A DNA stretch of 64,000 bases, taken from positions 372,001 through 436,000 of the forward strand of contig NZ_JACSDK010000010.1 in assembly GCF_014925385.1 (NCBI RefSeq), written 5' to 3'. The stretch's first letter is position 1; the number at the start of each line of letters is the position of its first letter. The notes under the pieces are model-generated. The model did not search any database. It was not told the DNA's origin and worked only from the letters and a program-made list of their open reading frames with translations. Shown here piece after piece: positions 9,046-17,368 of this stretch. A program made the translations under genes and the position numbers. The DNA comes from Pelagibius marinus (lineage in GTDB: Bacteria; Pseudomonadota; Alphaproteobacteria; Kiloniellales; Kiloniellaceae).

Positions 9046-9963
9046 ATGCCCATCAAGATTCCCCATGACCTGCCGGCCCGCGAGTCGCTCGAGCGCGAAG
9101 GCGTGCTCATCATCCGCGATACCGACGCCATCCGGCAGGATATCCGCCCGATGCGGATCGCCCTGCTGAACCTCATGCCGAAGAAGATCGAGACCGAGAC
9201 CCAGATCGCCCGGGTCCTCGCCGGCACGCCGCTGCAGGTGGAGATGACGCTCTTCGCGCCGGAGGGCTACGTGCCCAAGAACACCCCGCGCGAACACATG
9301 CTGGACTTCTACCGGCCCTGGCAGGACATCCGCGACGAGAAGTTCGACGGCCTGATCGTCACCGGCGCGCCCATCGAGCAGCTGCCTTTCGAGGAAGTGA
9401 CCTACTGGGACGAATTGTGCCGCATCTTCGACTGGTCGCTGACTCACGTCCACGGGCTCTTCGCGCTGTGCTGGGGCGGGCAGGCGGCGCTCTACCATTT
9501 CCACGGCGTGCCCAAGCACCAGCTGCCGGAAAAGCGCTTCGGCGTCTTCACCCACCGGGTGCTGGACCACACCTCGCTGCTGATGCGCGGCCTCGACGAC
9601 GAGATCCACATTCCGGTCTCCCGCCATACGGAGAACCGCCGCGAGGACCTGGAGGGCCATGAGGACCTGGAGGTGCTGATCGACTCAGACGAGGCCGGGC
9701 TCTGCCTGGTGCACGACAGGCGCCTGCGCCAAGTCTATATGTTCAATCACCTGGAATACGATTCAACGACGCTGGACGCCGAGTACCGCCGCGACCTGCA
9801 AAAGGGCGAGGCCATCGGCCTGCCGCAGCATTACTACCCGCACGACAATCCGTCGGAGCAGCCGGTCAACACCTGGCGCGGCAACGCCCACCTGCTCTAT
9901 TCCAACTGGATCAACTACCTCTACCAGACCACGCCCTTCGATCTGGAGAAGATCGGAACCTGA
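9046..9963 (+). CDS. metA: Homoserine O-acyltransferase MetA, probably acetyl-CoA specific
   Basis: The enzyme activates homoserine for methionine synthesis. The 305-residue length fits the MetA family (class I glutamine-amidotransferase-like fold). Catalytic Cys is in ALCWGGQA, and catalytic His and Glu are in FNHLEYD. The specificity loop reads TGAPIEQLPFEEV. A glutamate at this position is what is found in acetyl-CoA-using MetA proteins such as that of Bacillus cereus, whereas E. coli MetA has glycine and uses succinyl-CoA, so acetyl transfer is expected. The 145 bp leader contains a GTCGCCG/CGGCGAC hairpin but no recognisable SAM-II riboswitch. Confidence 0.93.
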   Translation: MPIKIPHDLPARESLEREGVLIIRDTDAIRQDIRPMRIALLNLMPKKIETETQIARVLAGTPLQVEMTLFAPEGYVPKNTPREHMLDFYRPWQDIRDEKFDGLIVTGAPIEQLPFEEVTYWDELCRIFDWSLTHVHGLFALCWGGQAALYHFHGVPKHQLPEKRFGVFTHRVLDHTSLLMRGLDDEIHIPVSRHTENRREDLEGHEDLEVLIDSDEAGLCLVHDRRLRQVYMFNHLEYDSTTLDAEYRRDLQKGEAIGLPQHYYPHDNPSEQPVNTWRGNAHLLYSNWINYLYQTTPFDLEKIGT

Positions 9964-9989
9964 CGTGCCGGAGGGCTTGCCGAGCGGAT

Positions 9990-11222
9990 TCAGGCGACGC
10001 TGCTCGCGGCGTCTTCCGCCTCGTAGTTCCAGATCCGGCCTCTTCGCCCTTTCACCCAGATGGGCAATTTATCCCCCCTGGCGCGTGCCAGGTTTGCAGA
10101 GGCGTAGGGCTGGGCCTCGGATTTCCTGAAATCGATGGGAAGCTGGCGATCCAGCGCTTCGACCGCCGTCCAGTGCACAGACTCGTTGACGCCGGTCTTC
10201 TTCTTTTCATCACCGATCTGCTTATCACCGATTTCCCGGTCATACGGTAGCACATTGAGCGCCCGAAGCGCCTTGTAGGCGAGGGAGTAAGAAGGTTCCA
10301 CCTTGCCACTGGATATTTCCCTGGGTTCCAGAGTGTGAAGGTGCTCTTTGAACTCGAGCCCGCATTCCTCGGCCCGGTCAGCCATCCATTTCAAGGAGAT
10401 GTCGGAAAGGGTCCTGTTACGGTAGCCGCCGCCGATGTTGGAGTGCACGCCCGCGAACCAGACCTGCTCGACCACATGGTCCTTGTCGCCCATGGAGGTC
10501 CATAGATCGGGTTTGAAGGGCCGTCGCCGCTCGTCGATGGCAAGGGCGTGGTAGGCGTGTTTCACGTCCTTTCCCAGACCCGTATCGTGGAAGCTGACCC
10601 ACTTCCTGGACAGGCGCTGTAGCATTGGCGTGGGTACGCCAAGCGCGCCGACCGTGTCCCAAACGCCCAGGAAGTGAATCGGAATGCTCTTTACGCATTT
10701 GATGCCCAGGTCGTCGAGTACCCTCTGTTCTTCAGAGGTCTGCCGCTTGTTCTTTTCGGTGCGGTACAGACGGTAGGCCTCGGGCAGCCAGGCGAGGTGC
10801 TTCTTGTCCATCAGCCCTATCGAACCGATGAACCCGGCAAGCGAACGGGCGGAGAAGGCGCCCCGGCTGAAACCGAAAATGTAGAGTCGGTCTCCGGACT
10901 GATAGTTGTTGGCGATGAAGCGGTAGGCATCCTGGATATCGTTCGATATCCCTGCACCCACAGCGCCGCCGATAAACCTGTCGTAGAAGCCGGCGTCCGT
11001 TCCGACCCCCGTATGATAGTAGGTGATCTGTGCCGTGCCCCGGCTGTCCCGCTGTTTCACACCGCGGACGACCTTCAAGACATTGGTGGGCTCTTGCTTG
11101 AACTTGGAATTGCTGGACTCTTCCTCGGGCTCGTTCCAAGTCCCGTCCATGCAGATCACGATCTTCTTGTTGGGTGCCAGCAAGGGGCTCGATTCGAGGC
11201 CTGCGGCAGCAAAATCAGACAT
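9990..11222 (-). CDS. DUF2235 alpha/beta-hydrolase-like protein
   Basis: The 410-residue protein begins its domain with KKIVICMDGTWNE and carries the nucleophile elbow GFSRGAF (Ser119), both hallmarks of DUF2235. Family members include type VI secretion phospholipase effectors as well as uncharacterised cytoplasmic hydrolases. No VgrG, PAAR or immunity gene is adjacent, and there is no signal peptide, so a secretion-effector role is not supported by context. It converges on metA with a 26 bp gap. Composition is lower in GC than its neighbours, which hints at acquisition. Confidence 0.82.
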   Translation of the reverse strand: MSDFAAAGLESSPLLAPNKKIVICMDGTWNEPEEESSNSKFKQEPTNVLKVVRGVKQRDSRGTAQITYYHTGVGTDAGFYDRFIGGAVGAGISNDIQDAYRFIANNYQSGDRLYIFGFSRGAFSARSLAGFIGSIGLMDKKHLAWLPEAYRLYRTEKNKRQTSEEQRVLDDLGIKCVKSIPIHFLGVWDTVGALGVPTPMLQRLSRKWVSFHDTGLGKDVKHAYHALAIDERRRPFKPDLWTSMGDKDHVVEQVWFAGVHSNIGGGYRNRTLSDISLKWMADRAEECGLEFKEHLHTLEPREISSGKVEPSYSLAYKALRALNVLPYDREIGDKQIGDEKKKTGVNESVHWTAVEALDRQLPIDFRKSEAQPYASANLARARGDKLPIWVKGRRGRIWNYEAEDAASSVA

Positions 11223-11378
11223 CTCACCAGCTTCCCCAGTAGTGAATGTCGACTTCTTTGTAGCTTAGACGATAACGGTCTGAAGCAGCAATAAGGGGCA
11301 ACGGCCGGCGCATCGGGGGGATCAGGTACATGACAACGCGCGCCGGCCAACCGCAAGTTGCCGGAATCTGCGAAGGGA

Positions 11379-11392
11379 GGCGGCAAGCCGCC
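11379..11392 (-). terminator. Hairpin after the ketopantoate-reductase-like gene, possible weak terminator
   Basis: GGCGGC-AA-GCCGCC forms a perfect palindrome 14 bp past the stop of the minus-strand gene. The tract that follows in transcript sense is C/T-rich rather than a clean T run, so termination here is uncertain. Confidence 0.35.
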
Positions 11393-11405
11393 CCCGGTAT
11401 CGGCT

Positions 11406-12413
11406 CTAGCTGGCCTTCTTCAGCGCGACGCCGGCGTCCTCCATCAGCATGGTCTTGTTGAGCAGTTTCACGCAGGCGTAGATGGCCTCGATGGCGGGCG
11501 AGGAGACCTCGACCAGCTTGCCCATTTCCAGGATCGCGCCGATCAGGGCCTCGGTCTCCAGCGAGCGGCCGGCCTCCACGTCCTGCAGCATGGAGGTCTT
11601 GTGCTTGCCGACCGACTGGGCGCCGTCGATGCGCTTTTCGATGGTGTGGCGGAAGTGGACGCCCAGCTTCTCGCCGATGACCTGGGCCTCGGCCATCATG
11701 GTGGCGGCAAGCTGGCGGGTCTCCGGGAAGGTGCAGATATCCTCCAGGGTCGCGTGGGTCAGCGCGCTGATCGGATTGAAGGAGAGGTTGCCCCAGGCCT
11801 TCAGCCAGATCTCCGAACGGATGTCGTCCAGCACCCGCGAGCGGAAGCCGGCCTCGACCAGCAGGTCGTGCAGCTTCTGGACGCGCGCGCTCTCGGAGCC
11901 GTCCAGCTCGCCGACAGGGAAGCGGTCGCCCTCCACGTGCTTGACCACGCCGGGCTCGGTCACCCCGGCGGCCGGGTAGACCACGCAGCCGACGATGCGG
12001 TTGCCGGGGATGTAGCGGTCCAGCACGCCCGAGGGGTCGAGGCTCTTCAGGCGCGTGCCGTTCAAGGGACCCTTGAAGTTGTGGAAGTACCACCAGGGCA
12101 TGCCGTTCTGCACGGTCATGATCATGGTGTCGTTGTCCAGCAGGGCCTCGACGTCGCGCGCCACCTGGTCCAGGAAGTGCGCCTTCACGGCCAGGATCAC
12201 CAGGTCCTGCGGCCCGGCTTCCTTGGCCGAGCCGACGGCCTTCAGCTTGGCGACGATCTCGCTGCCGTCTTCCCAGATCAGCTTCAGGCCGTTCTGTTGA
12301 ATGGCGGTCAGGTGCGCACCCTGGTCGATGACGGTGACATCATTCCCCGCCTGGGACAGCTTGGCGGCCATCAGCCCGCCGATGGCGCCGGCGCCGACTA
12401 CGCAGATTCTCAT
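11406..12413 (-). CDS. Ketopantoate reductase family NADP-dependent dehydrogenase
   Basis: A 335-residue enzyme of the PanE/ApbA family, with the N-terminal nucleotide-binding motif GAGAIGG at residues 7-13 and a helical C-terminal ketopantoate_PanE_C domain. True PanE makes pantoate for coenzyme A, but many paralogues act on other 2-oxo acids. Because it is followed upstream on the same strand by a fumarylacetoacetate-hydrolase-family gene (81 bp gap), a catabolic role is at least as likely as pantothenate synthesis, so I give no gene symbol. Confidence 0.85.
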   Translation of the reverse strand: MRICVVGAGAIGGLMAAKLSQAGNDVTVIDQGAHLTAIQQNGLKLIWEDGSEIVAKLKAVGSAKEAGPQDLVILAVKAHFLDQVARDVEALLDNDTMIMTVQNGMPWWYFHNFKGPLNGTRLKSLDPSGVLDRYIPGNRIVGCVVYPAAGVTEPGVVKHVEGDRFPVGELDGSESARVQKLHDLLVEAGFRSRVLDDIRSEIWLKAWGNLSFNPISALTHATLEDICTFPETRQLAATMMAEAQVIGEKLGVHFRHTIEKRIDGAQSVGKHKTSMLQDVEAGRSLETEALIGAILEMGKLVEVSSPAIEAIYACVKLLNKTMLMEDAGVALKKAS

Positions 12414-12494
12414 GGTCTTCTTTCCTCTGTCTTGCGCCGCTGTTGCCGCGGCTTGCTTTCCGAGCCTTCGAACGCCTGCCTTTGGCGGCAGGTT

Positions 12495-13268
12495 CTATTC
12501 GTTCAGGTAGGTATTGATCAGGGCGCCGATCCCGTCGATGACGATGCTCACTTCGTTCTTCGGCTGCTTCATGGAGCCGACCCCGATGGAGGTGCCGCAG
12601 GCGATAACGTCGCCGGGCAGCAGCGTCATGTCGTGGGACAGCAGGCTGACCAGCCGGTGGGGCGGGAAGATCATGTCCGCGACCGGGTAGTTCTGCCGCT
12701 CGTCCCCGTTCAGGACGGTGCGGATCGACAGCGTCATGGGGTCGAGATCGGTGGCAATCATCGGCCCGAAGGCGCCGAAGCCGTCATAGCTCTTGGCGCG
12801 CGCCCACTGGGCGAAGGTCGGGTCCTTCTGGATGATCTTGGCCGCGGTCACGTCGTTGACGCAGGTGTAGCCGAAGATGTGCTCGGCTGCCTGGTCCTCG
12901 GAGATTCCGCGACACTCCTTGCCGATGACGATGCCCAGCTCACCCTCGTAGACCACCGGGCCGTCGTAGCTGCCCGGCCGCCTGATGGTGGTACCGCCGG
13001 CGGTAAAGGCGCTGGGCGCCTTCAGGAACCACAGCGGCTCCGGCGGCTCGGCCACCTCCAGCTTGGCCGCCAGGGCATGGAAGTTGTTCCACAGGCAGAT
13101 CATCTTGCTGGGGTCGCAGGGCGTCATCAGCTCGACCTCGGCCGCCTTCACGGTCTGGCCGGTGGGGGACGCCCCGTCGAAGATGTCGCCTGAATAGACC
13201 TTGAGACTGTCGCCCTCGAGCTGGCCATATCCCACATGGTCGCCGCGGCGGAACCGCGCCCAATGCAT
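12495..13268 (-). CDS. Fumarylacetoacetate hydrolase family protein
   Basis: A 257-residue protein of the FAH superfamily, which cleaves C-C bonds or hydrates or decarboxylates dicarboxylic intermediates of aromatic and sugar-acid breakdown. The metal site is visible in VYEGELGIVIGKECRGI followed by GYTCVNDVTA; the end of the domain shows LLPGDVIACGTSIGVGSM. The start is preceded by GGAGGAAAG. It likely shares a transcript with the ketopantoate-reductase-like gene downstream. The particular substrate cannot be deduced. Confidence 0.88.
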   Translation of the reverse strand: MHWARFRRGDHVGYGQLEGDSLKVYSGDIFDGASPTGQTVKAAEVELMTPCDPSKMICLWNNFHALAAKLEVAEPPEPLWFLKAPSAFTAGGTTIRRPGSYDGPVVYEGELGIVIGKECRGISEDQAAEHIFGYTCVNDVTAAKIIQKDPTFAQWARAKSYDGFGAFGPMIATDLDPMTLSIRTVLNGDERQNYPVADMIFPPHRLVSLLSHDMTLLPGDVIACGTSIGVGSMKQPKNEVSIVIDGIGALINTYLNE

Positions 13269-13723
13269 GCTTTCCTCCCTCAGGTGCCTTCGTTTTTTCT
13301 TTTCAGCTTAGCACTGAAGGGGACGATTGTTGACAATCGAAAGCGGCCCGGAAAGCAGACCGGTGGATCACAAATCGTGCCGGGCGGCCGCGCGGTACGA
13401 TAAGCCCGCGGCGCCGGCTTCTCACCACGGTGAGCCGCCGTCAGGCGACGTCCCGAAGGGCGAGGCGAATAGCACTCGAATAAATCACCTGGCGCCCGAA
13501 TAGTTTTCGCTATGTATAGCGGCAAAAAACAGGTGTTGTTTATATCTCAAAAATAGCCATGTATATTTTGGCTGAATATGATTTCAGCTAATTCGAAAGA
13601 AAAGCATATGGTTGAACAGAGAAATGGACCTGCCGGCGACAAGCCAGGCGTGGCATCCATGGCTCCGACGAGGCGCCGACAGCTCGACCACGGCGCTGCC
13701 GATCATCCTGAAAGAGGTGCGCC
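13269..13723. other. Divergent intergenic region, AT-richer, with a palindrome
   Basis: This 455 bp gap separates the FAH-family gene (minus) from a small plus-strand gene. Bases 13490-13610 are much richer in A and T than the surroundings and contain CGCTAT-GT-ATAGCG (13508-13521), a perfect inverted repeat that could be an operator. No coding region here looks real. Confidence 0.4.
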
Positions 13724-14143
13724 ATGACCCTGCGCCCGGAATACTCGCTCGTTCATTCGGAATTCAACAACTTCCTCTTCGCCTATGTCGGCGAGGAGAA
13801 GAGCGGCCTGCAACTCACCGTGCTCTCGGCGCTGGCGCGGCTGGGACTCGATCCTTGGGCCGAGGCCGCCCGTCTGTCCGGCCTGACAAAGGAAGCGGCG
13901 ACCTCCGCACTGACGGAGACGATTTCCGGTCTTCCCGGGGGCGACTGGGAGGCGGCGGACCAGCGCGCCATCGCCGTTCGTCTGGTGGGCTTCCTGCCGA
14001 GGCGCAGCGGGACTTCGGCGAAGTCCCCGCAAGGCGATGAATCCGGAGGCGCGAAGTCCAAGGCGGCCGCGCCGAGCTGGGTGCCCTGGGTCATGCTGGG
14101 CGCGGCGCTGCTCCTGTACTTTCTCTGGCAGCAGAACGGCTAA
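13724..14143 (+). CDS. Hypothetical protein with a C-terminal membrane anchor
   Basis: I do not recognise this 139-residue protein. Residues 1-80 are mixed helical sequence without cysteines, 85-115 are a Ser/Lys/Ala-rich linker, and residues 117-135 (WVPWVMLGAALLLYFLWQ) form a single membrane helix at the very end, so it looks tail-anchored with its bulk in the cytoplasm. The ATG at 13724 follows AAAGAGGTGCGCC. It is monocistronic and is followed by a terminator. Confidence 0.7.
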   Translation: MTLRPEYSLVHSEFNNFLFAYVGEEKSGLQLTVLSALARLGLDPWAEAARLSGLTKEAATSALTETISGLPGGDWEAADQRAIAVRLVGFLPRRSGTSAKSPQGDESGGAKSKAAAPSWVPWVMLGAALLLYFLWQQNG

Positions 14144-14179
14144 GCTGCCGGACTGAGCCAGAAGGTCCCGGTCTGCAAG

Positions 14180-14211
14180 GCGGCGGTTCCTGGGAGCCGC
14201 CGCAAGTTTTT
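14180..14211 (+). terminator. Rho-independent terminator after the tail-anchored protein gene
   Basis: A 10 bp stem (GCGGCGGTTC / GAGCCGCCGC, one G-T pair) with a CTGG loop is followed by AAGTTTTT. It lies about 37 bp past the stop codon. Confidence 0.75.
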
Positions 14212-14228
14212 CTGCGGCAGGCGGCCTG

Positions 14229-15458
14229 CTAGAGAGAGGCATCCAGGGCCTTGACCAGTTTGTCGATTTCCTCCGGCGCGGTGTAGTGCACGAAGGAGAG
14301 GCGCAGGACGCCGGTTTCCGGATCGATCCCCAGGGCCTGCACCAGGCGGTAGGCGTAGAAGTTGCTGACCCCGGCGGCGATGCCGCGCTTGGTCAGTTCC
14401 TCCAGCACGGCCTCGGCGGGCTTGTTCTTGGGGTGCAGCGCGACAGTCGGCGCCCGCTCGGCCGGATCGGTGGGGCCGAGCACTCGGAGGTCGTTGCGCT
14501 GCCGCAGGTAGTCGAGGAGCGGCCCGAGCAGGGCCTTCTCCTGCGCCGCCATCAGGCCGTGCACCCGCCGCCCGCGCTCGGCGGCGCCCACCTCGTCGCT
14601 GAAGTGATGGGCGTGCAGGGCGTCGAAGTAGTCGGCGATGCCGGCGGAAGCGGCGATCTGCGCGTGGTCCGGCCCGGCCGGAGTGAGACGCTTCAGTACA
14701 CTGCCCGCATTGAAGAAGTGCGCCTGGTTGGGCAGGCGTTCGGCGAGCTCCTTCTTCACCACCATGAGGCCCTGGTGCGGGCCGTAGGTCTTGTAGAGCG
14801 AGAAGAGGTAGATGTCGGCGCCCAGTGCCTTTGCGTCGGGAAAGCCGTGTGGCGCGTAGGAGACGCCGTCGACCACCGCCACCGCCCCGGCGGCCTGCAC
14901 CTTGGCGCAGATCTCCGCCACCGGGTTGATATGGCCAACGATGTTGGAGCAATGCGGGAAGGCGACCAGCTTTGTCTTGCGGGTCAGGACCTCATCGAGA
15001 TCGGCGGGGTCCAGCTTGCCGCTTTCCGGATCGACCCGCCATTCGCTCACCACGACGCCGCTGTCGGCGAGCTTGCGCCAGGCCCCGGAGTTGGCCTCGT
15101 GGTCCTGGTTGGTGACCACGATCTCGTCGCCTTCCTCCAGCATCTCCCGGAAGGCCTGGGCTAGGACGTAGGTGTTCTGCGTGGTCGAGGGCCCGAAGTG
15201 CACCTCGTCGGTGGCGACATTCAGGTAGCCCGCCAGCCGCGCCCGCGCCGCATCCATCTCCTCGCCCGCGCGCCTGGAGGCCGGGAAGGGGCCGTAGGGC
15301 TGCACCTTGGTCTCGCGGTAGAAGCGGTTCAGCCGCTCGATCACCGGCCCGCAGGCGTAGGAGCCGCCGGCGTTCTCGAAGAAGGCCCAGTCCTGCAGGG
15401 AAGGCTCGGAAAAGGCGGGGAACTGGGAACGGACGAAGGAGAGGTCGAGGGAGGGCAT
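14229..15458 (-). CDS. Class V aminotransferase / cysteine desulfurase-like PLP enzyme
   Basis: A 409-residue fold-type I PLP enzyme. The cofactor lysine is in FSLYKTYGPHQGLMVV, and the FGPSTTQNT loop is the phosphate-binding turn. It resembles the cysteine-desulfurase-like subfamily rather than IscS or SufS; I see no catalytic cysteine loop near the end. The gap to the upstream hypothetical gene is only 3 bp, so the two are co-transcribed, perhaps as the tail of the cytosine deaminase operon. The substrate is unknown. Confidence 0.85.
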   Translation of the reverse strand: MPSLDLSFVRSQFPAFSEPSLQDWAFFENAGGSYACGPVIERLNRFYRETKVQPYGPFPASRRAGEEMDAARARLAGYLNVATDEVHFGPSTTQNTYVLAQAFREMLEEGDEIVVTNQDHEANSGAWRKLADSGVVVSEWRVDPESGKLDPADLDEVLTRKTKLVAFPHCSNIVGHINPVAEICAKVQAAGAVAVVDGVSYAPHGFPDAKALGADIYLFSLYKTYGPHQGLMVVKKELAERLPNQAHFFNAGSVLKRLTPAGPDHAQIAASAGIADYFDALHAHHFSDEVGAAERGRRVHGLMAAQEKALLGPLLDYLRQRNDLRVLGPTDPAERAPTVALHPKNKPAEAVLEELTKRGIAAGVSNFYAYRLVQALGIDPETGVLRLSFVHYTAPEEIDKLVKALDASL

Positions 15459-15461
15459 GGG

Positions 15462-16070
15462 CTAGTGAAGGCCTTTATTCCGCTGCTCAAAATACCGATC
15501 GAAATTCTCCGCCAGATCCGCCAGGGGCGAGGCGTCGTCGGCTCTTTCGTCGGCTGCGGAAATGAACTCGATGAAACCGACCCTCGTTTCTACGTCATAT
15601 TCGCCCAGTGCGTGATCGAGAAACAGCATTCCGATTTCCTGATGAAACTTGCGATCCTCTTCCGTCAGGCCTTTCATAAAGATCTCAAGCCCCACCTTCC
15701 CGTCATCCTCGTACATCTTGTATGTGACGTCGTTCGAGGAATACTCGCGGCCCTCGAGGACCATGTGGTCGCTCATGCCCAGCCTTGGCCGATACTTGAT
15801 CCAGACCCAACGGGGCAGTTCCGGTGCCGCGTCATGCAGCGCTTCGACCGCCGGGAATGACCTTTTGATACCGTCGGCGCTGATGATGAACTCGCGCTTT
15901 CCATCATCTCTTACAGGTCCGAACAGAAAGGTCAGGTACGGATCAACTTTCGCCATCCGCCGTTGCAGGTCATTACATATCGTCTCTCCTGCCGTCACGA
16001 CGTCGAACAGGCGATCCTCGTTCTTCTGAAACCAGTTCCAGAAGCGCTTTTCCTTCGAGCCACCGAACAT
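15462..16070 (-). CDS. Hypothetical protein, acidic, cytoplasmic
   Basis: I do not recognise the family. The 202-residue product starts MFGGSKEKRFWNWFQKNEDRLFD, with no signal peptide or membrane segment, is rich in Asp, Glu and aromatics, and has an alpha/beta pattern. Its style resembles small soluble proteins of the DUF695 or immunity-protein kind, but that is only an impression. It sits 14 bp downstream of cytosine deaminase and 3 bp upstream of the PLP enzyme, so it is probably co-expressed with both. GC is lower than in its neighbours. Confidence 0.7.
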   Translation of the reverse strand: MFGGSKEKRFWNWFQKNEDRLFDVVTAGETICNDLQRRMAKVDPYLTFLFGPVRDDGKREFIISADGIKRSFPAVEALHDAAPELPRWVWIKYRPRLGMSDHMVLEGREYSSNDVTYKMYEDDGKVGLEIFMKGLTEEDRKFHQEIGMLFLDHALGEYDVETRVGFIEFISAADERADDASPLADLAENFDRYFEQRNKGLH

Positions 16071-16084
16071 CGAATTGTCCTACG

Positions 16085-17356
16085 CTACCGCTTCAGGAAA
16101 TCGATAGCCTCGTTTCCCAGCACCTTCAACTGTGCCTTCACCGGCGGAGTCTCCGCGATCACTTTTCCGCGACGGATGATGGCGAGGCGGGCGGGCTTGA
16201 GGCGCAGAGCCTCCAGCACGTCCTGGGCCTGGAGGATCACCATGTCGGCGTGGCAGCCGGGCTTCAGGCCGTAGCCGTCGAGCTGCATGACCTTGGCGCC
16301 GTTCCCGGTGACGGCGGCGAAGCAGGCCTGCTGCTCGGCGACGCCCGTCATCTGGCCGACGTGGAGGCCCATGTGGGCTACCTCCAGCATGTCGTGGCTG
16401 CCCATCGGATACCAGGGGTCCATGACGCAGTCGTGGCCGAAGGCGACATTGATACCCTGCTGCAGCAGTTCCTTCACCCGGGTCATGCCACGGCGCTTGG
16501 GATAGGTGTCGTGGCGGCCCTGCAGGGTGATGTTGATGAGCGGGTTGGCGACGGCGTGGACGTCGGCTTCCTTCATCAGCGCCATGAGCTTGGTGACGTA
16601 GTAGTTGTCCATGGAGTGCATGGAGGTGAGGTGGGAGCCGGTGACGCGGCCCTGCAGCCCCAGGCGTTGGGTCTCGAAGGTCAGGGTCTCGATGTGGCGC
16701 GACAGGGGGTCGTCGGACTCGTCGCAGTGCATGTCGACCAGCAGGCCGCGTTCGGCGGCGACTTCGCAGAGCAGGCGCACGGAAAAGGCGCCGTCGGACA
16801 TGGTGCGCTCGAAGTGTGGGATGCCGCCCACCACGTCGACGCCCTTGTCGAGGGCGCGCTTCAGGTTCGCCGGCGACTTGCCGTAACGCAGGTAGCCGTC
16901 CTGGGGGAAGGCGACGAGCTGCAGGTCGATCCAGTCCTTCACTTCCTCGCGCACGTCCAGCAGCGCATCCACCGCCAGCAAGCGGTCGTCGCAGATGTCG
17001 ACGTGGCTGCGGATCGCGAGCGTCCCCCGGGCGATGGACCAGCGGCAGAGGGCGAGGGCGCGCTGCTTGATGGCTTCGACGGTCAGCTCGGGCTTCAGCT
17101 CGCCCCACAGCGCGATACCCTCCAGCAGGGTGCCGCTCTGGTTCAGACGCGGCAGGCCGAGGCTCAAGGTCGCGTCCATGTGGAAGTGGCTGTCCACGAA
17201 GGGCGGACTGACCAGGTGGCCGGCGGCGTCGATGGTTTCCGCCGCCTCGGCCTCGATCTGCGGGCGCACCTCGGCGATGCGGCCGTCCTGCACCGCAATG
17301 TCCTGGCCGGTCTCGCCGGAGGGCAGGGTGGCGTTGCGAACGATGAGATCGAGCAT
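16085..17356 (-). CDS. codA: Cytosine deaminase-like amidohydrolase (CodA family)
   Basis: This metal-dependent deaminase of 423 residues aligns along its whole length with E. coli CodA, which converts cytosine to uracil and ammonia. Visible matches are the HxH motif in FVDSHFHMD, the substrate glutamine in VAFPQDG, HCDESDD, GSHLTSMHS, and FGHDCVMDPWYPMG. In E. coli the last motif reads GHDD; here the second Asp (E. coli Asp314), which shapes ring specificity, is Cys. Placed at the end of a hydA-BMP transporter operon, it would feed uracil into the reductive pathway. The Cys substitution leaves room for a related substrate. Confidence 0.85.
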   Translation of the reverse strand: MLDLIVRNATLPSGETGQDIAVQDGRIAEVRPQIEAEAAETIDAAGHLVSPPFVDSHFHMDATLSLGLPRLNQSGTLLEGIALWGELKPELTVEAIKQRALALCRWSIARGTLAIRSHVDICDDRLLAVDALLDVREEVKDWIDLQLVAFPQDGYLRYGKSPANLKRALDKGVDVVGGIPHFERTMSDGAFSVRLLCEVAAERGLLVDMHCDESDDPLSRHIETLTFETQRLGLQGRVTGSHLTSMHSMDNYYVTKLMALMKEADVHAVANPLINITLQGRHDTYPKRRGMTRVKELLQQGINVAFGHDCVMDPWYPMGSHDMLEVAHMGLHVGQMTGVAEQQACFAAVTGNGAKVMQLDGYGLKPGCHADMVILQAQDVLEALRLKPARLAIIRRGKVIAETPPVKAQLKVLGNEAIDFLKR

Positions 17357-17368
17357 GGTCTCCTCCTC

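Noticed and set aside
11358-13193. 611-residue open frame on the plus strand
   Set aside because: Antisense shadow of the ketopantoate reductase-like and FAH genes; low-complexity composition typical of high-GC reverse frames.
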